This document shows positions 45,476 through 58,247 of a stretch of DNA of 64,000 nucleotides, in pieces (position 1 is the first letter of the stretch; the number at the start of each line of letters is the position of its first letter). Under the pieces are notes generated by a model. It was not told the DNA's origin and searched no databases. It worked only from the letters and a program-made list of their open reading frames with translations. The stretch spans positions 11,736,001 through 11,800,000 of the forward strand of contig NC_066276.1 of the NCBI RefSeq assembly GCF_905404315.1, in the 5' to 3' direction. The position numbers were made by a program, and so were the translations under genes. This stretch comes from Leptidea sinapis. Its lineage: Eukaryota; Arthropoda; Insecta; Lepidoptera; Pieridae.

Positions 45476-46255
45476 AAATCACAGTGCAAGTTAAATGTGT
45501 ATTTTTGAAATAGATTTTTTATACCTGTATAGGTATAAAAAAGTCAACGTATGTTGCTAACAATGAGTGTCTGTTTTTTCCTCGCAAGTGAAAACCGTCG
45601 TATGACATGCGTGTGTTTGATCATAACACACTGGATTCCCTTATCGGGAGACACTACAGCATAATGCTAACGGGAGCGTATTGACCAAATACATTGTGTT
45701 GTACACACTTGTTTCAAAAAGTACTATTAAAACTACCTCTTGATTATAAAGCATTAATTAGGTTAAATCTTGATTAAACCGTACCACTACTTATTTTTAG
45801 ATATAAAACATGCTATACGGAATGAAAGCTTACACGCATCATAAAATTGTTGTTGTCATACTATCAGTAGACTTAATAGCTAACAGTGCAAAGATCATAA
45901 GCGACGTAACGAAACACGTGTCGAATAGGACGCCTTTACGAGTAATAAATACTGGGGATTACATTGAAAATATACACGAGCAAATTGTGACGCTTCACTT
46001 GGATTACAATACCATCTGCTGTCTTATTAAAATTATCTTATAATTAGTGTCACTTATATTTATGCATTAATATATTTATCTACACCACTTATGAACACAC
46101 GTGGTAAAGTTCATGCCGCTGTTCCGGCGTTTTCTATAAATGTATTCAAATGTTTAATAATAAAAATAGCCTCTGCTACAAGTCTTTCTACGAAACCGCG
46201 AAATGTCTCTACAAATGATAAGCCTGGGACAAGGTTATGATTATATTTTTTAGCA
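45476..46255. other. Non-coding stretch
   Basis: AT-rich with a 77-codon plus frame at 45810-46043 that I could not assign. Confidence 0.35.
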
Positions 46256-46261
46256 ATAGGA

Positions 46262-46705
46262 ATGGACATCGTGCCATGTGACAGAAAATCATCGACGATA
46301 AAGTTATCTCTAATCGGCTTGACGTCTCTTTGCATCTTCTACCGCATATATCACGGAGCCACTCCCCATGATATACTCAGCGGAGTTGTACGGGTTGATA
46401 CCAGCAGCCGAACCTTGTTGATGGTGAAACCACCCGACGTTAAGTCAAAATGCAATATACCACCCGCATCATGTTGTATTCACGTCTGGCATTCTACAAC
46501 CGCGGGTTTCTCGAGGAACTTTTTGGATTTAAATACCGCCAGCAACTTTCCCGAAACGATAAGGCTTACCTTCAAGCTAAGAGCTGACGCCCAACTCAAA
46601 GACCGGCAACGCATCTCTTGACCACTGGGTGTTACAGATGTCCATGGGCGGTATCCTCACCATTTCCCACCACGTCAGTCTCTTGCCGGTTGCCCCCTCT
46701 TATAT
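46262..46705 (+). mobile_element. Jockey/CR1-like 3' end (family C), copy 2
   Basis: The plus strand reads SLIGLTSLCIFYRIYHGAT, then VWHSTTAGFSRNFL, then a tail with GACCGGCAACGCATCTCTTG and TGTCCATGGGCGGTATCC. The frame is open for 119 codons but the reverse-transcriptase motifs are partly scrambled. Confidence 0.8.
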
Positions 46706-46714
46706 AAAAGTTCG

Positions 46715-46800
46715 CAAAAAAGAATACTGGGAAAGTTTCTTGTGCCGTTTATTTTCTCTAAGTGCGCCATTTGACAATACTACTAGTGAAATATAAGTAA
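46715..46800 (+). mobile_element. Family G 3' fragment
   Basis: TGGGAAAGTTTCTTGTGCCG, CTAAGTGCGCCATTTG and ACTACTAGTG match the complement of 29820-29885. Confidence 0.65.
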
Positions 46801-47224
46801 ATAAAAATACATAGGTAAATCAAATACACTTTAAGTGAATTAACAAAAAACAGCATTAATAGATAGATTAATAATCATTAGATCAAATTATACTTTGTAA
46901 TTAATGAACGCACAACATTAATTACTATGAATTGACGTCTGCGATATATTGATATTACCAATATAATGAATACTGCAATTACAAAGTTAACGTACCTTCA
47001 GTTTCGTTTATCTGAAAGTTTTATTAGCGCACTTATTATAATTTTAACTATGGAGATTTTAATATCGCGTTACTTACAATGAGATATGGTTAGGTTAAGA
47101 ATTTTAAGGTGTAAACTAATAACCAAAATATGTTTGTGGAATTTAATAATACCTACTTCAATTAACATTCAGTGCAGTGATCTTTATTTTCATTTAAACT
47201 GACAGACAAAAATAGCGTCACGCA
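46801..47224. other. Non-coding stretch
   Basis: AT-rich; nothing recognised. Confidence 0.35.
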
Positions 47225-47400
47225 TCCATTTTTGAATGGGAAAAAGTGACGAGCAACTCTCACTTGATGGTAGGTGATGGGCAACATTTACAATACAGTG
47301 CTCTCAAGATTCTTGATTGAACTTATAATTCAGAGCGACATCCCAATCGCATCATTATTAGCCCAGTACATCATCTTCAAACCGAAACACAACAATTTTT
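47225..47400 (+). repeat. SINE-like repeat family A, strongly decayed
   Basis: CTTGATGGTAGGTGATGGGC, CAATACAGTGCTCTCAAGATT and CATCTTCAAACCGAAACAC keep the order of family A. Confidence 0.5.
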
Positions 47401-48334
47401 TCATTTGAATGAAATATAAATTGAAAACAGTACTAAAGTTGTGATTTCAATAACATTTTAATCTTTAAAATCGTATTGGCTAACGAGAGCCATTTCCCAG
47501 CTGTCACTTGTCATCTGTGTCAATAAGGCGAAGTAAAAGTGTTGTATGAGTTGACCGATGTAGGCCATAAAATATGACGTCACAAGAGTAGGTAATCGTT
47601 ACACAACCGCTCAAGGGTACGAAGGAGCGCTGTTTGATAAGTTTGTTTTGTTTCAGTTGTGTGTTGTGTGAGCTACTTGGGTGACTTAACGAGGATGAAA
47701 CCTGACACATAAGCGTGGAGATTAGGTACCTACTCACATATTATGAATATGATTACACTGGATATTTGCACAAATTAGTTCCATTCAGTAACCACCGGCG
47801 CTGTAATATTTTTACTATAAAATAATATAGTCGCTTACAAATTAGAGAGTGTGATCTCAATAATAAAAGAAATTAACAATTTTATAGAAATAATTGAATA
47901 TATTGTACAAATATGTTGGAGTATCTCATTCCAAACCGGAATTTTGGATATGTCCATGTGTACTGTAGTGTACTAAAGGTTAATTTTGTAATTCGCGTCA
48001 AATTAATGCAATTATGTAGGCATATATTATATGACATATATATAGTACACGGTACATTATAATTATAGCAGGCAGAGTCTGTGTTGAATGTCTAGGACGT
48101 ATTTTTATCCCCGCTAGTGGTTTTTATTTTATTTAATTAGTGAGTCTCCACTGGTCGGCAAAAGGTTAGGCACTATGATTGATAATGTGTTTAAAACAAA
48201 AGAAAAAGAGTTCATAAAATTGACTGAAACAAAATTGTATATTCAGTACAATAGCTGTATTCACATAACTTAAATATATTAGTTGTTTCTATTTAAATCC
48301 TGGTGAAAAAAAATAGATTGAATCGATTTTATTT
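47401..48334. other. Non-coding stretch with one CRE-type site
   Basis: TGACGTCA at 47575-47582. A 77-codon minus frame (47504-47737) is not recognised. Confidence 0.35.
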
Positions 48335-48395
48335 TGACTTTCAAAAGTGTCATTTCCGTGACCTACATGAATAAAGTGATTTTGAATTTGAATTT
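48335..48395 (+). mobile_element. Family F 3' end, copy 2
   Basis: GTGTCATTTCCGTGACCTAC, ATGAATAAAGTGATTTTGAA is the 3' end of the unit at 20325-20540. Confidence 0.75.
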
Positions 48396-48599
48396 AATAT
48401 ATGTAATGGCTATGTTGATGTTAATAGGCTCTGTTTGCAGTGCACTTTAAAACTATCATGTATATGTTAAGCTGGAGAAACGCATAAAATAAAACATATT
48501 AGCACATTGCAATGGTTGTTTTCGTCCTGTAAGATAACTCGACGTCTATTTTCGTGGGATTGCCTTCTCAATAATAAGAAAATAACCATACCAGAAAAT

Positions 48600-48890
48600 A
48601 AGGGACGATACGAAAAGGACGTTCAGTTGATGGTAATTAATACGCCCTACCCATTACAATGCAATGCCGCTCAGGATTCTTGATTTCCCAAAAATTCTGA
48701 GCAGCACTACAATTGCGTTCGTCACCTTGAGACATAAGATGTTAAGTCTCATTTGCCCAGCAATTTCACTAGCTACAGCGCCCTTCAGACCGAAATCCAA
48801 TAATGCTTACACATTACTGCTTCACGGTAGAAATAGGCGCTGTTGTAGTATCAATAATCTTGCCGGCATCCTGTGCAAAACTGTCATTAA
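48600..48890 (+). repeat. SINE-like repeat, family A, near full copy 2
   Basis: Same blocks as 2378-2675: CCATTACAATGCAATGCCGC, ACATAAGATGTTAAGTCTCA, GCGCCCTTCAGACCGAAATC and CCGGCATCCTGTGCAAAAC. Confidence 0.85.
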
Positions 48891-49735
48891 AATTATATTT
48901 TTACTACAGAGTAAAATACTCTAAGCTAAATCAAGACTTCATAATAGACATCCTAAAATTGTTATAATTATCGAATAATCTGCTCAAATATTCCGATACA
49001 GCTCTGGAAAAAACTCAAAAGCATGAAGTTTTCATTGCAAATCGAATACGCGCTCTTAAGGTATCACATTATTAAAAGAATGTACCGTACTGTAGGTATG
49101 AAGTAGCGAAGATATTATGAGTGTTTTCATTTTTTGCACGCAACATTAAAACTACGTGACTACCGATCTAGTACTTTACTGTTTTCATGTGTGAAAAGGG
49201 TTTCAAAACTTTTGCGTATAATAATTATAGTATTTCTATAGTTTTTCGTTGTTTTTATTTTGCTTTGTCTCCTTTGCTATTTAATTCAGTCATGTTATTA
49301 TATGTATTTTTTTCGACTTTAATTGGATATATTTAGAATAATAACTATTTTATATTTAAATATTTTAAGTTTCAATTTTGTCAAACAAAATTTGTCACTA
49401 TGACGTCACTAAGATGGCGATCTGTTCCTCTTTCAACTAGCGGCGTTACAGAGAGTTAACATTAATTAAAATGACGTTAATAATAATACCGTAGTTTGAT
49501 AATACACACGCTGTTAAAATTTCAAGCGTTAAACTGTTGCGGTCAATGAGGAACGGCCCGCTGACAGACGGTCGGACAGCCAAAAGTGTCTCACTAATTC
49601 CAGTACCAGCAAACTTGTTTAAATCGCAGCGCACAATGAATGCAAAATAAACGAAACATAACTTCATAATGCGCGTTATCAACGTTTATATTATAATGAG
49701 AATCACACACGTATCGTAGTACCTACGCCAGCGGT
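48891..49735. other. Non-coding stretch with one CRE-type site
   Basis: TGACGTCA at 49401-49408 is followed by AAGATGGCG, resembling a YY1 site. A moderately GC-richer patch lies at 49540-49600. Confidence 0.4.
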
Positions 49736-49739
49736 ACGG

Positions 49740-49885
49740 GTTATTAAATATCGCCGCTCTAGAATGCGAGTCGGGTAATTCGGAGTGGAAAAATACCGCG
49801 TGTTTAGATCGGCGTCGTGGGCTCCGCGCATGCGTACAGCAGACACTTGTTGCTTCCACGTGGTCTCCCGGGGACGGTGTACTGT
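49740..49885. promoter_or_regulatory. CpG-rich patch with NRF1-like and E-box motifs
   Basis: GCGCATGCG at 49826-49834 resembles an NRF1 site and CACGTG at 49857-49862 is an E-box. The patch is clearly more CpG-rich than its flanks. It could be a promoter of an unannotated transcript or a regulatory element; no coding exon is recognised next to it. Confidence 0.3.
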
Positions 49886-49889
49886 CACC

Positions 49890-51185
49890 TTGTACTAACC
49901 CAACGCTTTGAGCTTTGCTACCTACGCTTCAAGTACGAAAAGCAATTCAAACTATTCTTTCTGCCACCAGCTTTATCTGAACTATTCATGCTTCTATTGT
50001 ATTTAAATAGTGGGATTATCATACTTTGCCATGTAGGTACTAGGTTTTTCTAAGTTAACGTAAAAATAACAAGAAAATAGAAAAAAAAATGTTACCGATA
50101 TGTCTGGTCTATTTATGTATATGAATCTCAATAACTGTTAGTTTGTGTAACAAGTAAATGACGAATAGATTTAATTTAAAATGTACGCGTCCGACAATAT
50201 CGTAGCAATTACTACTTTAGTCGTGTGTCCATAATTAAGACGCTGTCCACAATATACCTACTTACAGCTGAGAGGATCAATGACCTTTCAATGCGTCAGC
50301 TAGCTTTATAAAGAGCAGTGCGAGAAAATAAACGCAATAGCCGTATATATGTATGTATGTATACCCTACTCGCATAACGGTGTAACAACGTACTAAATAG
50401 TCGATAAACCGGACATTAAGTGGTACATCGTAAGGGAACACCAGAGTGTACTAGCAATCAACACGCCACCACACGATACATTATAATTCTCTTTAATTGA
50501 GGGTAACGCAGCAATCCCATATTTCGACGCGCTACGATCCATTAATATTATTTTTCTACCATTATTAGACCTCCAGACATCATTGAAGGCTTCTACTTAA
50601 ACGCATTTTCATAGGACACCGCTCTCGCTTTGTTATAGTTAAGTATGTATATAATATTAAACATATATTGTGTATATCAAAAAATTTCGTAGCGCACGCC
50701 CAACCACGACTTTCATAAAGGCAAAATTGTTAATGATTGGCGGAAATTTCATAATTTTTGAAGGGTAAATTTTCTAAAGGGGAAAACCTACTATACCTCA
50801 CACAACACCAAAATAATCAAAAAGGTTTTAATCAGAATTTAGATGTATAAGTAGACGCACTCCAAAACCCAATGCCTAATTGACTAGAAGACAAAAAGCG
50901 CGAGTGTTTTTTTAAATTTCATATTGATACTTACTTTAAAATTTTATTCATTAAAATTGTTTTAAATCAACACTTCAAGCGATACATCCTCCAGTTCAAA
51001 GTTTTTAATACGGACAGTCTATTAAAAGGAAACTAACTTTTTAATCAATAATTAAGACGCAGCCAGCATCGCAATTATTGCAGACCGCGACACTGATGTT
51101 ATGATTAATTAATCATTCATAATAAAATAGCAAGGAATTGTTATCAGAAAAAATCTAACGAATGCTTAGACGCGATAAACGATTA
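49890..51185. other. Non-coding stretch
   Basis: AT-rich; short TATG repeats near 50345. No exon recognised. Confidence 0.35.
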
Positions 51186-51189
51186 AAGT

Positions 51190-51375
51190 ACAAATGAATA
51201 GGTCGAGTAGGTACCGCCCTTTTACGACAACTTTTACAAGGCCGGCCCTCGCTACAAATGTCAGGCGAGCGATAGACGTGCAATGTCAGTAAAATGTCAT
51301 ACTTTACGATGGAATGCTCTTGCGCAGGGTTCATGGACGCTGGCGGGCGTTTGAGTGGGTTTGCGATGATCATTT
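51190..51375. other. GC-richer unique island
   Basis: Includes AAGGCCGGCCCTCGC and ACGCTGGCGGGCGTTTGAG. A 72-codon minus frame crosses it but no domain is visible. Confidence 0.3.
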
Positions 51376-51939
51376 TATAAGGACATCACGTTCAGAACTT
51401 GTTAGGTTAAGTGGCCCATTCGAGCTGGATACCGCTTGTGTCTATAAATATATTACTTGAGCATTTATATGCAGATTTTGTTGAAGATACACTTCATATA
51501 CAGTGAAAATAATTTTATGATGTTTTAAAGTAGAATCGTAAAGGTTTTATGTTTCAGCGAGGAGAAACTTTCGAATTTCTGCTGCGATTGGAGATATAAC
51601 AGATATTGTAAACCTATAATATTTATATGAATTTATTCTACAGACAAAAGCTGAGACTTTTGTATAGATTATCACTTCAGGTGCAAATTCAATCAAAATT
51701 CAGGTCATAATTGATAATTCAGTGGACAAAATGAGAGAAATTAACATAATATATTAAGTCTGCTTGACTCACTGACCCTATTTTATTATATAATAAATGG
51801 ACAAAACCAACATAAAAATCATCAGATGGTATGTAAAACATGTCATCGCTGAATTAAAAAAAGAATAAACATTTTGTGTGGCAAACACGATTTTAACAGA
51901 GTATTAATTAATTTTATTACTCTTACAATTTACAAGCGA

Positions 51940-52345
51940 ACACCAGCTTCGCACGGGTATTAATAAAAAAAAAAACGCGATGTTATTGCCTATAATTATA
52001 GAATTTCTTCATAAATTGCAATTTGTCTCGTTAAACAATAGGTACGTTAAACGTCTATGGGAAAGTCATTCAATGCTCAGGTAAACGTTGCATGTGTGTT
52101 TTATTTTACCTCAGATACATTCAAAAGTGTTCATTAGAAAGAAAATGAAAGAAAGGAAATGGTTACTGGGAGACAACCGTAACAGACAGGATATAATAAA
52201 ACATCGCGGACTTCTTTAGGATGTTAGAAGAACTACAATTCCCTGTGCATTTTTATGTATCTTTTAAGATTTTCCTATTCAAATGCGGATTTTTAATGAT
52301 TTTTACAGATATACAGACAGACAACGGAGAGCGACTTTATCTTAT
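51940..52345. repeat. Probable dispersed repeat
   Basis: Starts AGCTTCGCACGGGTATTAA and ends near ATACAGACAGACAACGGAGA and GCGACTTTATCTTA, ends I recognise as a recurrent lepidopteran repeat. The interior is mostly AT-rich. Confidence 0.4.
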
Positions 52346-53159
52346 AATATCTTATGATTAATATTTTACAGCACATCGTTCTAAAATTGTAATAATTATT
52401 ATAAATGACGTCATTAATTTTGACGTCAAATAATTATGAATACAACCAATTCGATACGATCCGATCGATATGAATCAACCCATACTTAATATTAGAAATG
52501 GGAATGTTAGTTTCTTTTGTTCCAATTGTACGCCTTAATTCTACCAATCATAATTAAATTTTATCAGAGGTTACATAAAAGGACACGGGGTTTTTAATTC
52601 CACCACCAAACGCGGACGAAGATATGAATCATATAAATGTTATTAAAATGTAGAATAAAAGTGATAAATGAAAAAGCATAGAAAGGATTTGAATATGTTA
52701 TACGTCAAACTTTAATTAAGTAAGTAGGTATTTAAAAGGCAATCTCATATAGCATTTAGATTTCAGGCACCCATTATAAAATTAATTGCAGTCCGGAAAT
52801 CTTCCGGCTTACTTTCAATGTACACTTTTAGACTACATCTTACGAAACTTTGTGTCAATTGCCTTTCCTTTGCCAAGGTTGTACAGTTGCCAATAGTGCG
52901 TTAAGGTAAGCCACATTGTTTACTTTCCTTATTTTAACCACGGAACACATTCTGCAGCCAATTCAAAACATGTCGCTTTGCATCACCTGCATCATTAAAA
53001 ATAAATTCATTAAAACATTAACGCAAGTATTTCGTCTCATATAGGTTCCTTTAGTAATAACTAACTAATAATTTGAGATCATCAATTATACATCTGGATA
53101 GACTATGACAGCTGTGAAAACGTCGAAAAAAATTGAGGTTGAAAGTTTCACTCTCTTAC
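52346..53159. other. Non-coding stretch with paired CRE-type sites
   Basis: TGACGTCA at 52406-52413 and again at 52421-52428. A TTGTTTAC FOXO-type word is at 52916-52923. Confidence 0.4.
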
Positions 53160-53375
53160 AAACCATACAAAACTAATTTATTATGTATATATAAAGCCAT
53201 TATAAAAAATTCTAATTGATTGAAAAGAGTGGCCGTTGATTTTCTTGTATGTTCTTCTCACGAGCTCAACATTTCACGAACATAGTATGGTAAATTCTGT
53301 AATTTAAAAGAAATAATTGTAGTGCCGATTCAAAAGCGCTTAGTTTAAGCCTATTTGAATACAGTTTATTTGACT
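53160..53375 (+). mobile_element. Retroposon unit, family E, copy 2
   Basis: TTATGTATATATAAAGCCAT, GAGTGGCCGTTGATTTTCTT, CTCACGAGCTCAACATTTCA and ACAGTTTATTTGACTT in order. Confidence 0.75.
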
Positions 53376-53594
53376 TAGAGCAATACACGCACACTAACAC
53401 AAACTGACATACAAATCGCGAGTGCAAGACGTAGCTTGTCACGCACACTAAAGGAAAAAAGTTGGGCTGTTTTCATCAGTTGTCTATCAACAAGAGGCTC
53501 TATCTAGAGGTATAAATTATAGTCTAAGGTTATAAGGCACCAGTTATAATAATTTTAAAATAATATTTCTTCTCGAAATGACATGGACATCCAC

Positions 53595-53685
53595 CTTAAA
53601 TGCCGTTAAGGTTCCTCTATATCCCCTTGTGTTGCATGGAAAGGGTATATGGAGGCGGTTGTCACTTACTATATTTTATATTTCT
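53595..53685 (+). mobile_element. Family B tail, strongly decayed
   Basis: GTTAAGGTTCCTCTATATCC, TGTGTTGCATGGAAAGGG and GGAGGCGGTTGTCACTTA keep the order of the family B tail. Confidence 0.5.
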
Positions 53686-53689
53686 ATTC

Positions 53690-54595
53690 TTTAACATAAA
53701 AATTGCTAATTTGCTTAACCAGATAGGATAGTACTGAATCCCAGATCGATAGATTTACTCAGCAAAACGATAACGGCAATCATAGACTTACTGCTCATAA
53801 TGAACACGCCCTTCCAATACACACAGCATTACCTTATTGCGAGCTAACCGGGGTTTTAGCAGAGTCTGTTAAACCAGACCGACCTTTGACCACGACCTTT
53901 TTCTGCGTACTTGTTATTCATGATCCACCAGGTACAGACGAATTGAATTTATAATTCTGAAATATTTATAATATTTTCATTTCAATTATACTTGGCAACT
54001 TACTTAAGAAGCCCAACTAGTAAATAATAATAGTTCTATTATACGACTTCCAGACACAGCGTGAAAATACAGTTAATTATAGAATTGATTAATGTGACAT
54101 ATTACTTATTAGTTCAATCTATCTAAGCTCTGGGTGCCAATGGATCAATTAACTTATATTACAGATACTGGATGAATAAAACAGCGGGCGCCCCACTTAT
54201 CATTTGCCTGCTAAACGAGACACGCACAATACAAATAAGGCTACGTCGGTAGTTAGCTACTTTGCCAATTAGTTAAGAATTCAATTATGTAACTACAATC
54301 TATGTTGGTGTCGATTTCACCTGTTTTAAAAAAAACTTTCCATATTAACACGCAATAACTTATACTTCTTTTTCGTACCTAACTATACCAAAAACCTTAA
54401 AAAAAAGTGCTATTTAACATTTGCAGAAAGAACAACATTGTAATAATGGTGTTAAATACAACAAATGATAATATTATTATACCGAATAATTTAGTCTATT
54501 TAAATATCATATAAAAAATAATTTATATTTTTATACAATTAGACAGATTTTTTTACATTTACATATTGAAATTTATTCAAATCTCGTCCATTTGT
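53690..54595. other. Non-coding stretch
   Basis: AT-rich; nothing recognised. Confidence 0.35.
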
Positions 54596-54599
54596 TTGT

Positions 54600-55085
54600 G
54601 GTTCCAACTCCTACACTAACTCCCGTAACAGTTGGGATCTTTTATTTCGAAGTTGTTGACGAAGACCTTGGACAAATACTCGTTAATCCAGTTGCTCTTT
54701 CCCGAAATTGGACCTGCCCAACTAAGGTAGCGTTCGGGAAGCTCCGTAAAATCTTCTCGCCTAAAATACCACAATATCTGAAGACGAAGGTTTTAACCAG
54801 TGATGTTGTGTGTGCCACAATGTGTGTTGCCAGTGATGACAAACGGAACGAAGACCTGGTCGCTAACTATGGGTCTTATGAAAAAGCTCTTTGTCGCTCA
54901 GAGGACAATGGAGACGGCTATGCCTGGAGTTTCCCTGCGAGATCGAATCAGAAATTAGGAGATTCGTAAGAGAACCATCGACATAGGCCAAATGGTTGCG
55001 AAACTGAAGTGGCAGTGGGCAGGGCACATAGATCGTCGGACAGATGGACGTTGGAGCAGTAAAGTCCTGGTATGGGAAAACAGAA
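54600..55085 (+). mobile_element. RTE-type reverse transcriptase C-terminal relic (family I)
   Basis: The plus strand encodes AFGKLRKIFSPKIPQYLKTK in a 125-codon frame, then, across frame changes, sequence equivalent to RIRNEEIRRRT and finally MVAKLKWQWAGHIDRRTDGR near 54995-55050. This is the C-terminal part of an RTE-clade protein. A decayed partner in the opposite orientation is at 4815-5150. Confidence 0.8.
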
Positions 55086-56480
55086 AATATTGGAAGAAAC
55101 CATATCACACTCATTCGCGGTTCGTCATAGACAGATATTGACACATACTTTCTCTGATGGCACCTAAAAAACGATGCGTTGTTATTGTTAAAGCACAGCG
55201 TACAATGTGAAAAACAAAAAATATTCTCTAATATACCCCCCGGTCTCATTTGCAATAATTACCTATTATTTTTTATATTTATTCACTTCTGTTCTTCACG
55301 CTGCGATTCTGTTAGATCATGGAAACGCTACTGTTTGCGCGTAAAAAATGGACGAGTGCCGGTCTGACACGCTCATTGAGAGATCGTTACAGATAATATA
55401 CCAAGAAATTAATTTATTGCATAAAGTACCTATAAGAAGACACGTTAGCATTATAATCAAAACAAAGCCAATTTATAGACGAATGATTTAGAATCAAATT
55501 AGGGCTGTTTTCATGATTTGATAGGGCGTTCCGTATCTTACTTTCCCGTTTCGGCTTCATCGCCAAATCAGTATTTAATTTTCATGCAAACCCCTAAAAA
55601 TTTGGTAGGTTATAACCGCTTAACTAGCTTGTTCAATCTAAAAATCTAAAATCAAATCTAAAAATCAGGTAATAGGAATGTTGTGTTTATTAATTGCGTG
55701 AGGACTGTCGCCTTTTTATACATACATTACAATTCTACTACAATCCTGCTTGCAACGCCGCGGATATTAAGGTACTTTTAAAGCAATGGTGTGCAAAATG
55801 ACGGCGAAGAGAAAAACGCGTATTCCACGTTCACGGTTCCACTTCCGATTTATACTAAATCGTATCATCTAGTACATTTTTATCTTGATTTCTATCATTA
55901 GTCTTATTCATTAGCTTCACTTCACCTTCAGTTTCTGTATACAAATGCATTGCGTTGTTAGAAAATCCAAAAGAATAAAATTAAATAATCTGATTTATAT
56001 TTTGATGTCTGTTTATAAATAAGGGTAAGACGTACTTATCTTATAACTTTATTAGTTATATCAAATTGCTAACTGTTGCTTGAATACCTCTTCTAAATTT
56101 TGGTCACAATGAACGTGGTTCCTTCTCTTGAACAATTGTAAAGTCAAGTGATAAAGGAGAATGGGACTTTTGGGCCTGATGGTTAACAAGTTGAAATATA
56201 CTTTAAAAAAAGGGATATATTTTTCTGATGCAAAATACAAAAAACTAGCTCCTTTTGCAATCTACAAACCGAAAAAACAATAAAATAAATAAAATCGATT
56301 GAAATGAAATCGAATGAATATTTAATCGATTAAAATAACATTAAGATCCAGTTGTTTTATTTCAATGATATGAGTTAGGTGCATAGTTTATGTTCGAATG
56401 ACCATAATTATTATTATGAAAATTTATTTAATTAGGCGTTACTTTGCGGAAATCCATAATTATACAAATGATTTAAGTTT
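55086..56480. other. Non-coding stretch
   Basis: AT-rich; nothing recognised. Confidence 0.35.
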
Positions 56481-56484
56481 TATT

Positions 56485-56595
56485 TAGTGTTAATTCCGCC
56501 AATATTTGTTTTTAAAATAGTTCGACACGTGTTTCGCCTCTACACGAGGCATCCTCAGGACGTGTTGTCTCGCCAAAATCCGGCACGAGACTTAA
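56485..56595 (+). repeat. Probable dispersed repeat with CACGTGTTTCGCC motif
   Basis: TTCGACACGTGTTTCGCCTC, TACACGAGGCATCCTCAGG and ACGTGTTGTCTCGCC form a conserved repeat block I recognise from other lepidopteran DNA. The 120-codon frame that spans it is probably incidental. Confidence 0.5.
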
Positions 56596-56599
56596 ATCA

Positions 56600-57528
56600 T
56601 TTGCATATTATTATGAATAAAATATATTATTTTTCTCAGGAAAACACAGAACTGAGCAATTATTTTATTATCAATAAAGAGATTTACATAAAAAATGGAT
56701 ACAGTAAAATCCTTGTTCCTCAACGCTTACTTCACTTTGACAATGACAGTCTGACAGATCATTTCGTTTCTTCGTCATTGTCACTTCGTTTCTTCATTTT
56801 CTTGTTATATTCGTTGAGTTACCGACTTGTTAACTACCTACCCAATTGAATTCCAAGAAGAGTTGTCTCTAGCAGTTTGTTTTACAATTCATGTATGAGC
56901 TAATGAGTATATATTATTCTTATCTTAGCAAATAAAACTATCTTTTAATTTTGGTATACTATATTATATCTAATTACCAATTATTCACAGATGGGTGATC
57001 GTATCTAATTAATCTCCGGTGAAGCATTCACTATTATTATTATTAAAATGAATTATAGATATTAAGAAGGCTTCATTATCGATATAGTAAGACATAAATG
57101 ATAACATGAGATCTGATTGTTCGCCAGAACTCACAGGGGTTATCTTATCGAAATTTGGGATGTATTTTTAGATTTTTATCACCCAATAAAACACTATCAG
57201 TCGAGTGCGATCGAAACCTTTACAATACGTGGCATACCCGTTATTGATCGCTCCCATGAAGAATGTTTATCTTGATCAGAAATCTGTCTAAGGACTTCGA
57301 TGTCTTTTTGTCTTTACAAACACTAAAAACTCAAACTCTCACTAAACTCATTTACTTCTCATGTCTTGATGTGTGTACTACTTTTATCTATAAAGACTAT
57401 ATTATGGTTGCATCTCTTACTACTTTTCTAATACATAATATATCAGACTTACATAAAATGAAAGGAATTATTTAATGAAAGCTGCATCCCTATTGTTTCA
57501 GCAATCTATGAGTTTTCCGAGAGTACCT
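56600..57528. other. Non-coding stretch
   Basis: AT-rich; nothing recognised. Confidence 0.35.
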
Positions 57529-57531
57529 TAA

Positions 57532-58247
57532 AGGCCGGAACGCATTAGCGCGGCGCTGCGCAGCGCGGCTCTAAGCGTCATAATATTATTTCAACTATTT
57601 TGCTGCGCGTCGCAGCAGAGTTGCCTCCGAGAGAATATTTTGACGCGCAGTGCAGCGACGCTCAGTGCGATACAGCAGGCGGCGCGTCGCTTCAGTACGC
57701 ATACTGTTAATTGTTAAGTCTATACAATTTTGACTTATAATTTAATGAGTTTTAATAACTAAATAAAAATAATTTAATTATTAATTTAATTCGTTTAATT
57801 TAATTATTATTTTATTCATATATATTGGATGCATACCCTTTACAAACTTATTTATTTTGTATATTACAGCCATTATAAAATACTCTATTGATTGAAAAAG
57901 TTGTATTTCTTGTATGTTCTTTTCAAAAGCTTTACTTTTTCCGAACATTATTATTATTCAGTAATTTAAAAGAACATTTTGTAGTGACGATTCAAAAGCG
58001 GTTAGTTGAAGCCGAATTGAATAAAGTTTATTTGACTTTAAAAAAATTTTTTTCGATCCTTTAATAATTTCTTCTTCTGCATTCTGACCAAATTCTCGTC
58101 ATTATCGCTCATTTTGTAATGTTGCTCGCACGCGAAGTGCTATAGAAATGATGCGAGCTGCCGCTTACTGCAATTGTAGTGCGGTAGGTACCGTGTAGCG
58201 ACGTGAAGCGACGCGCAGCGGAGCGCCGCTGTAATGCGTTCCGACCT
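57532..58247. mobile_element. PIF/Harbinger-like element with a nested family E repeat
   Basis: The termini AGGCCGGAACGCATTA (left) and the complement of AATGCGTTCCGACCT (right) are inverted repeats with one mismatch in their first 12 bases, extending into GC-rich CGGCGCT...GCGC sequence. Each end is flanked by TAA (57529-57531 and 58248-58250), the trinucleotide duplication typical of PIF/Harbinger. On the minus strand an ATG at 58112 opens a short frame starting MSDNDENLVRMQKKKLLKD that is cut off by the inserted repeat at about 58041; it could be the start of a transposon gene. The rest of any coding region is gone. Confidence 0.75.
57838..58041 (+). mobile_element. Retroposon unit, family E, copy 3, inside the Harbinger-like element
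   Basis: TATTACAGCCATTATAAAAT, ACATTATTATTATTCAGTAA and AATAAAGTTTATTTGACTTT match the copies at 44335 and 53160. Confidence 0.75.

Noticed and set aside
46262..46621. 119-codon plus frame as a host gene
   Set aside because: It matches family C retrotransposon coding and tail sequence.
54592..54969. 125-codon plus frame as a host gene
   Set aside because: Its central part (AFGKLRKIFSPKIPQ) is RTE reverse transcriptase; it is a retrotransposon relic.
56487..56849. 120-codon plus frame
   Set aside because: It starts in a dispersed repeat and continues into AT-rich sequence without domain resemblance.
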